Below, one piece after another: positions 7,301-10,449 of a stretch of DNA of 10,449 nt. The notes beneath the pieces are model-generated. The model saw only the letters and a list, made by a program, of their open reading frames with translations, searched no databases and was not told the DNA's origin. A program made the position numbers and the translations under genes. The first letter of the stretch is position 1. Each line of letters opens with the position of its first letter. The DNA comes from Patulibacter sp052039575 (GTDB lineage Bacteria; Actinomycetota; Thermoleophilia; Solirubrobacterales; Solirubrobacteraceae): positions 1-10,449 of the forward strand of contig JBQGEK010000092.1 of assembly GCA_052039575.1 (NCBI GenBank), given 5' to 3'.

Positions 7301-7864
7301 GATCGCTACCTCGACGCGATCGCCGAGACGGTGCGGCGGGAGCGGCGCGACACTCCGGGAAGCTTCGCCGTCAGCGAGGCGCTTGCGCACGGCCTCCACA
7401 AGCTGATGGCGTACAAGGACGAGTACGAGATCGCGCGGCTGCACCTCGCGGGCCTCGACGAGGTCCCGGAGGGCGCGAAGGTCTACTTCCACCTCCACCC
7501 GCCGCTGCTCCGCGCGCTCGGGCTCAAGCGCAAGCTCCGGCTCGGCCGCTGGTTCGTCCCGTTCTTCCGGCTGCTCGCGCGCTCGCGGGCCCTGCGCGGG
7601 ACGCCGCTGGACCTCTTCGGCTACGCCCGCGTCCGCCGCGTCGAGCGCGCACTTCCGGGGGAGTACCTAGGGTTCGTGCGGGCGGCGATCGAGCATCTCG
7701 CTCCCGAGACCGTCGCGGACGTCGTCGCCGTCGCCGAGCTGCCGGACATGGTACGCGGCTACGAGGAGATCAAGCTCGACGGCGTCGAGCGCTTCCGCGC
7801 CCAGGCCCCGCAGCTGCTCGAGCAGCTCGCGCCGGCCGGCGACGCCACGACGCCCGTCGCCTGA
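4364..7864 (+). CDS. Single-chain indolepyruvate:ferredoxin oxidoreductase family protein, 1166 aa
   Basis: This TPP-dependent 2-oxoacid:ferredoxin oxidoreductase converts an arylpyruvate or related 2-oxo acid plus CoA to the acyl-CoA and CO2, reducing ferredoxin in the cytoplasm. It is the fused long form (usually about 1150-1190 aa). An N-terminal pyrimidine-binding domain has GYQGSPLAG at about 60 and GLNEELGA near 90. The TPP-binding domain has CSGC (C438, C441), GIGCHTM (~458), GDGT (505) and NDTVAMTGGQ (534-543). A ferredoxin-like segment carries C640, C643, C646 and C652, then C673, C679 and C684, enough for [4Fe-4S] ligation. The gamma-type domain starts with GIGGTGVV (~728) and has GLSQKAGPV (759). 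The C-terminal 200 residues resemble the conserved domain of unknown function found only in this fused form (DUF6537-type). All expected motifs are intact. It stands alone on the plus strand, facing the GntR regulator. Indolepyruvate is the family name; the true substrate is unknown. Confidence 0.95.
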   Translation: MTSVLPLTRSRKDVQPLRDRYSLSEGTVFLSGVQALTRVLLDQHRADAAAGLRTATMVSGYQGSPLAGFDREIGRLGELAEAHRIELRPGLNEELGATVVWGSQLTNTLPGATHDGVLGVWYGKAPGVDRAADAIRHGNYVGTDPRGGVLALCGDDPGCKSSTLPSASESILAALHVPVLAPGNVQELLDYGRHAVACSRASGLWAAMKVVTAVADATSTVDVGLRRVAPRMPRIEYAGAPYVHRPTSHLLAPQSLEMEATLTGVRTELAREYARMNDLNVVTRDDSGARIGLVASGAAYYDLMQALSDLGIDERVPIRILKIGMPYPLDPDAVRRFAHGLDELLVVEEKGPFLEGLVVNALYGAPNAPLITGQRDHDGAPLMPIAGVLDVDTIARGVARRLDARFDLPGLRSRLDQLNAVAARPALPMAAQRTPAFCSGCPHNTSTPAPDDAVVGAGIGCHTMIMLNPAGKGNVNGLTQMGGEGTQWIGVAPFTSTEHFFQNLGDGTYHHSGSLAIRAAIAARLNVTYKLLYNDTVAMTGGQHVEGQMSVSAVARSLDAEGVKRIVITTEDRSRYRDLPASVQVRDRSDVLAVQRELAQVPGVTVMIHDQGCAAELRRARKRGKAPEPAQRVLINERVCEGCGDCGQKSGCLSVEPVETEFGRKTRIHQASCNKDFSCLEGDCPSFLTVVGPAKPQSQPTPVRLPTSELPPAVPCVDHDDTRLRLVGIGGTGVVTVSQVLGVAAMLDGLHASGVDQTGLSQKAGPVVSDVRFSTQPIAGSASPSAATADVLVGLDVLGTATPRNLAVADPDRTVAVISTSAVPTNAMVTDVGAPVIDVEAAVSAIRDRTRADHSFFLDAQAVSQELFGDHLPANLIVLGAAWQLGAVPVSAQAIDDALRFNGAGVEKNRAAFAWGRAAVAAPDELAAVMEGADDGSRRTADGATATSIAPLGEISDELRRLLFVRVPELRAWGGSRAVDRYLDAIAETVRRERRDTPGSFAVSEALAHGLHKLMAYKDEYEIARLHLAGLDEVPEGAKVYFHLHPPLLRALGLKRKLRLGRWFVPFFRLLARSRALRGTPLDLFGYARVRRVERALPGEYLGFVRAAIEHLAPETVADVVAVAELPDMVRGYEEIKLDGVERFRAQAPQLLEQLAPAGDATTPVA

Positions 7865-7879
7865 GCCGCGGCGCTCGCG

Positions 7880-7910
7880 CGTCGGCCGGGCCGCTGCGGC
7901 CCGGCCGACG
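7880..7910 (+). terminator. Perfect 14-bp hairpin after the ferredoxin oxidoreductase gene
   Basis: The arms 7880-7893 (CGTCGGCCGGGCCG) and 7897-7910 are exact reverse complements around a CTG loop, starting 16 nt after the stop codon. The stem is almost entirely G-C. No T-run follows, as is common for terminators in very GC-rich actinobacteria. Its position supports termination of the plus-strand gene. Confidence 0.7.
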
Positions 7911-7935
7911 GCCGCCGACCATGCCCGGCCGCCCC

Positions 7936-7955
7936 GCACCGCACCGCACCGCACC
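7936..7955. repeat. Four perfect tandem copies of GCACC
   Basis: A 5-bp unit GCACC is repeated four times without error inside the convergent intergenic region, between two hairpins. It overlaps no credible gene. It could be a slippage-prone simple repeat; no function is evident. Confidence 0.85.
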
Positions 7956-7965
7956 GAGGACGACA

Positions 7966-8000
7966 ACGGGCCGCGCCGACGATCGGCGCGAGCGGCCCGT
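7966..8000 (-). terminator. Second long hairpin, serving the convergent oxidoreductase gene
   Basis: The outer arms ACGGGCC (7966-7972) / GGCCCGT (7994-8000) and the inner arms GCGCCGA (7973-7979) / TCGGCGC (7983-7989) stack into one stem of 14 bp with a 3-nt loop and a 4-nt one-sided bulge. It lies 20 nt beyond the minus-strand stop at 8020, so it most likely ends the oxidoreductase transcript. It may also back up termination from the plus strand. No T-run is present. Confidence 0.6.
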
Positions 8001-8019
8001 CGTCGGGCCGCCCGTTCGG

Positions 8020-10104
8020 TCAGCGCTTGGCGCCGGCGCTGCGGCCGACCGTGACCACCTCGGCGCGCTGCGGGTACGCGGCCGGGGTCTGCGAGCGGTA
8101 GAACGCCTGCGAGAACGTCTTGGGCGCGTCCGCGTCGCCGATCAGACGCCCGAAGTACCCGCCCTCGTAGTACGCCTCGGCGTGACCCCGCGGGGCCAGC
8201 GCGTCGCCGATCGTGAACAGCTGGTCGACCTTGCCCTCGAGCTGCCGCGCGAGATCGTCGATCGGCTTGCGCATCGTGACGAAGACGACGGCGTCGACGT
8301 CGTCACGGACCTGCTCGCGGTTGGTGAACACGTCGTAGACGGTGACCCGGCGACCGTTGACCGCCTTGACGTAGGTCTGCGGCGACAGGGTGACTCCGAG
8401 GTGCTTGAGCTGCGGAATGATCAGCGGCAGCTCGAACGTCCCGAAGAGGTGCGCGGCGACGTGCAGCCAGCGCGTCACGTACTCCACTTCGCAGCCGGCC
8501 CGGGCCAGCACCTCGGCGACGCCGACGCCCGTATTCAGACCCTCGTCGTCAAGTACCAGCACGCGACCGCTGAGCTTCCGCTCCCCGGTGATGATCTGCT
8601 CGGGCGTGCAGACCTTCGCGCCGCCCGACTGCGGGATCGGCTGGGCCACGAAGCCCGTCTCGCCGGATCCGTCGTAGACCGACCCGGTCGCGACGATCAC
8701 CGTCGCGGGATCGAGCGCCAGCACATCGTCCGCCGACGCCCGCGTTCCGAGCCGGACATCGACGCCCAGCTCGGGGAGCTGCCGCTCGTACCAGGCGATC
8801 GCGTCCATGTAGCCCTCGCGACCGGGCAACGACGACCACAGCAGGTACTGGCCGCCGAGCTGATCGTTTCCGTCGAGCAGCACCACGTCGTTTCCGCGGA
8901 CCGCGGCCATCCGCGCCGCCTCCAGCCCGGCCGGACCGCCGCCGACCACCACCGTCCTCCCCGGAGCGGTGCTCGCCGTGATCCGGTCCGCGCCCCAGCG
9001 GCGCTCGCGAGCGGTCGCCGGGTTGATCGCGCAGCCGAACGACCCCGCCTGCACCACGTCCATGCAGTGGTTGCAGGCGATGCAGGTGCGGTTGGCCCAC
9101 TCCTTGCCCTCGACGGTGTTCGCCACCAGCCGCGGCTCTGCGATCAGACCTCGTGCCATGCCGACCAGATCGGTGCTTCCAGCCTGGATCGCGCGCTCGG
9201 CGTCGGCGACCGACGTCGCCCGGCCGATCGCACAGAGCACGACAGCAGAGGTCGCGGCGCGGACGCCGGCCGAGAACCCCTCGTTCGAGAACTTCGGCAC
9301 CTGGTAGTTCGGCATGCCGAGCGGGAACTGGTTGGGCTCGACCGCGACATCCAGGTCGACGAAGTCGAGCAGGCCGTCGACCCGCTCGAGGATCTCGCGC
9401 GCGCCTGGCTGTCCCCAGCCTCCCGGCAGCATCTCGTCGGCGTTGAACCGCATACCCAGCGCCATCTCCGGGCCGATCGCCTTGCGCACCTCGTCGATCA
9501 GCTCCAGCAGGAACCGCAGCCGATTGTCCAGGCTGCCACCGTACTCGTCGTCGCGGTGGTTCCAGTAGGGCGACAGGAACTGCTCGGCGATGATTCCGTG
9601 TGACGCGTGCAGCTCGACCCCGTCGTAGCCCGCCTCACGGAGGTGCCGGGCGCTCTGTGCGAACGCCCCGATCAGGCCCTCGATCTCGCTGACGCTCAGC
9701 TCGTGGGTCACCGAGTAATGGTCGAAGCGCTGGTTCGCCGACGGGCCGACTGCCGGCCGTGCCGGGCTCAGCGACTCCCACGTGCCCGCACTCCCCCACC
9801 ACGACTGCAGCTGACCGAAGATCTTCGTGCCGTGCTCGTGGACCAGCTCGGCGACCGCCGCGAACGACGGGATCGTCTCCGCGTCGAACGGGCACTGGCG
9901 ACCGACCTGGGCCGGGAACGCCGGCAGGCTCTGGATCACGAGCCCGACGCCGCCGGCGGCGCGCTCAGCGTAGTACCACGCGAAGTCGTCCGACGGCGCG
10001 CCGCCGGCGCTCAGCGGGTTGCCGTGAGGGGAGAAGTAGATCCGGTTCGGGACGGTGACCGGGCCGATCTGGATCGGCTCGAGGGCGAGGACCTTGTCGG
10101 ACAT
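8020..10104 (-). CDS. Old-yellow-enzyme / FadH-TMADH-type FMN, [4Fe-4S], FAD oxidoreductase, 694 aa
   Basis: This is a cytoplasmic multi-cofactor flavoenzyme of the group that includes 2,4-dienoyl-CoA reductase, enoate reductases and trimethylamine dehydrogenase. The N-terminal TIM barrel (about 5-335) binds FMN and has the active-site pair H166/H169 (ELHASHG), FLSPYWN, and YGGSLDNRLRF (188-198). A [4Fe-4S] site follows with C341, C344, C347 and C358 (Cx2Cx2Cx10C). The C-terminal part is a two-dinucleotide-fold module: FAD motif VVVGGGPAGLEAA (386-398), a second nucleotide fold near 515-545, and TIGD (631-634). The H-x2-H pair resembles ene-reductases; trimethylamine dehydrogenase has Tyr at the first place, so alkene reduction is favoured over amine oxidation. 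The ATG at 10104 is 4 nt after the stop of the upstream small gene, with a G-run about 10 nt upstream. The gene converges on the ferredoxin oxidoreductase. The substrate is unknown: an unsaturated acyl-CoA or acid, or an N-methyl compound, are options. Confidence 0.93.
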   Translation of the reverse strand: MSDKVLALEPIQIGPVTVPNRIYFSPHGNPLSAGGAPSDDFAWYYAERAAGGVGLVIQSLPAFPAQVGRQCPFDAETIPSFAAVAELVHEHGTKIFGQLQSWWGSAGTWESLSPARPAVGPSANQRFDHYSVTHELSVSEIEGLIGAFAQSARHLREAGYDGVELHASHGIIAEQFLSPYWNHRDDEYGGSLDNRLRFLLELIDEVRKAIGPEMALGMRFNADEMLPGGWGQPGAREILERVDGLLDFVDLDVAVEPNQFPLGMPNYQVPKFSNEGFSAGVRAATSAVVLCAIGRATSVADAERAIQAGSTDLVGMARGLIAEPRLVANTVEGKEWANRTCIACNHCMDVVQAGSFGCAINPATARERRWGADRITASTAPGRTVVVGGGPAGLEAARMAAVRGNDVVLLDGNDQLGGQYLLWSSLPGREGYMDAIAWYERQLPELGVDVRLGTRASADDVLALDPATVIVATGSVYDGSGETGFVAQPIPQSGGAKVCTPEQIITGERKLSGRVLVLDDEGLNTGVGVAEVLARAGCEVEYVTRWLHVAAHLFGTFELPLIIPQLKHLGVTLSPQTYVKAVNGRRVTVYDVFTNREQVRDDVDAVVFVTMRKPIDDLARQLEGKVDQLFTIGDALAPRGHAEAYYEGGYFGRLIGDADAPKTFSQAFYRSQTPAAYPQRAEVVTVGRSAGAKR

Positions 10105-10108
10105 CGGA

Positions 10109-10387
10109 TCACGCCCCCCGGCTCTCGCGGACGACCACGGGTCGGGAGACCGCGCGCCCGAGCACCACGCCGATCGCGACCAGCGCCGCCCCCAGCAGCA
10201 CGTCGGCGAGTCGCCCTTCCGGACGCCCCACCGCTAGTCCCGCACGTGGCCGCCCCGCACCGCGCGGCCGCTCGGGCGCCACGGCCGGCTCGGCCGCCGC
10301 GGTCGCGTCCTCGCCACCGGCCTTAGCGGGCTGCGGCGCCGCCGCCTCGACGCGGGCGCGGATCCGCTCGACGGTCTCGGCGCTCAT
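10109..10387 (-). CDS. Small protein with one C-terminal membrane segment, unknown function (possibly 5'-partial)
   Basis: The 92-residue product has a polar N-terminal helix (MSAETVERIRARVEA), an Ala/Pro-rich linker (about 16-58), a single hydrophobic segment (about 60-80, LADVLLGAALVAIGVVLG) and a short basic tail. It therefore looks like a tail-anchored membrane protein. I do not recognise the family. The stop codon lies 4 nt before the oxidoreductase ATG, so the two genes are very likely co-transcribed. The ATG at 10387 has AGGAGG only 2 nt upstream, closer than ideal. The frame remains open upstream to the window edge (reading IGGPLGPLAAGLARGPQEA), so the true protein may be longer. Alternatively, another frame ends in a TGA (10386-10384) overlapping this ATG, which would fit coupling to an upstream gene. 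The window edge prevents a decision. Confidence 0.55.
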   Translation of the reverse strand: MSAETVERIRARVEAAAPQPAKAGGEDATAAAEPAVAPERPRGAGRPRAGLAVGRPEGRLADVLLGAALVAIGVVLGRAVSRPVVVRESRGA

Positions 10388-10449
10388 CGCCTCCTGCGGC
10401 CCGCGGGCCAGCCCGGCTGCGAGCGGACCGAGTGGTCCGCCGATCGTGT

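Noticed and set aside
6508..9603. 1031-codon open frame on the plus strand
   Set aside because: It runs out of frame through the end of the ferredoxin oxidoreductase, across the terminator hairpins, and antisense to the OYE gene. Its product is Arg/Pro-rich with no domain. Long spurious frames are expected at this GC content.

Overview
The window is very GC-rich bacterial DNA (third codon positions almost always G or C). Its genes look actinobacterial; a Thermoleophilia/Solirubrobacterales-type host is plausible but cannot be proven from 10 kb. It reads as an accessory catabolic locus of metabolic enzymes. I see no rRNA, tRNA, CRISPR array, insertion sequence or phage gene.

Layout. Left part, minus strand, transcribed leftwards: a GntR/FCD-type regulator (3524-4303), then, behind a small hairpin and its own promoter (TTGACA-17-TACGGT, 3461-3489), an operon running through a ~250-nt leader that holds a possible 35-codon ORF. 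That operon encodes a fumarylacetoacetate hydrolase (FAH)-family enzyme (2329-3207), a short-chain dehydrogenase (1502-2332, joined by an ATGA overlap) and a 14-TM-type MFS exporter (1-1501, cut by the window edge a few residues before its end). Centre, plus strand: a 1166-residue single-chain indolepyruvate:ferredoxin oxidoreductase (4364-7864), divergent from the regulator. The 60-bp gap between these two is strikingly AT-rich. It holds a long imperfect inverted repeat lying over a TTGAAA-17-TAGGAT promoter whose start point would fall on the ATG itself, so the mRNA may be leaderless. Right part: a convergent junction (7865-8019) with two strong GC hairpins and a 5-bp tandem repeat. It is followed on the minus strand by a 694-residue FMN/[4Fe-4S]/FAD old-yellow-enzyme-type oxidoreductase (8020-10104) and, 4 nt upstream of it, a small single-TM protein (10109-10387) whose frame may continue past the right edge.

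How they could work together (inference): the exporter/permease moves a compound; the SDR and FAH-family hydrolase would oxidise and cleave a (di)keto acid; the ferredoxin oxidoreductase would turn a 2-oxo acid into an acyl-CoA and reduced ferredoxin; the OYE-type enzyme would reduce or demethylate an unsaturated or amine intermediate. The regulator is placed to control at least the ferredoxin oxidoreductase. The actual substrate cannot be read from the sequence.
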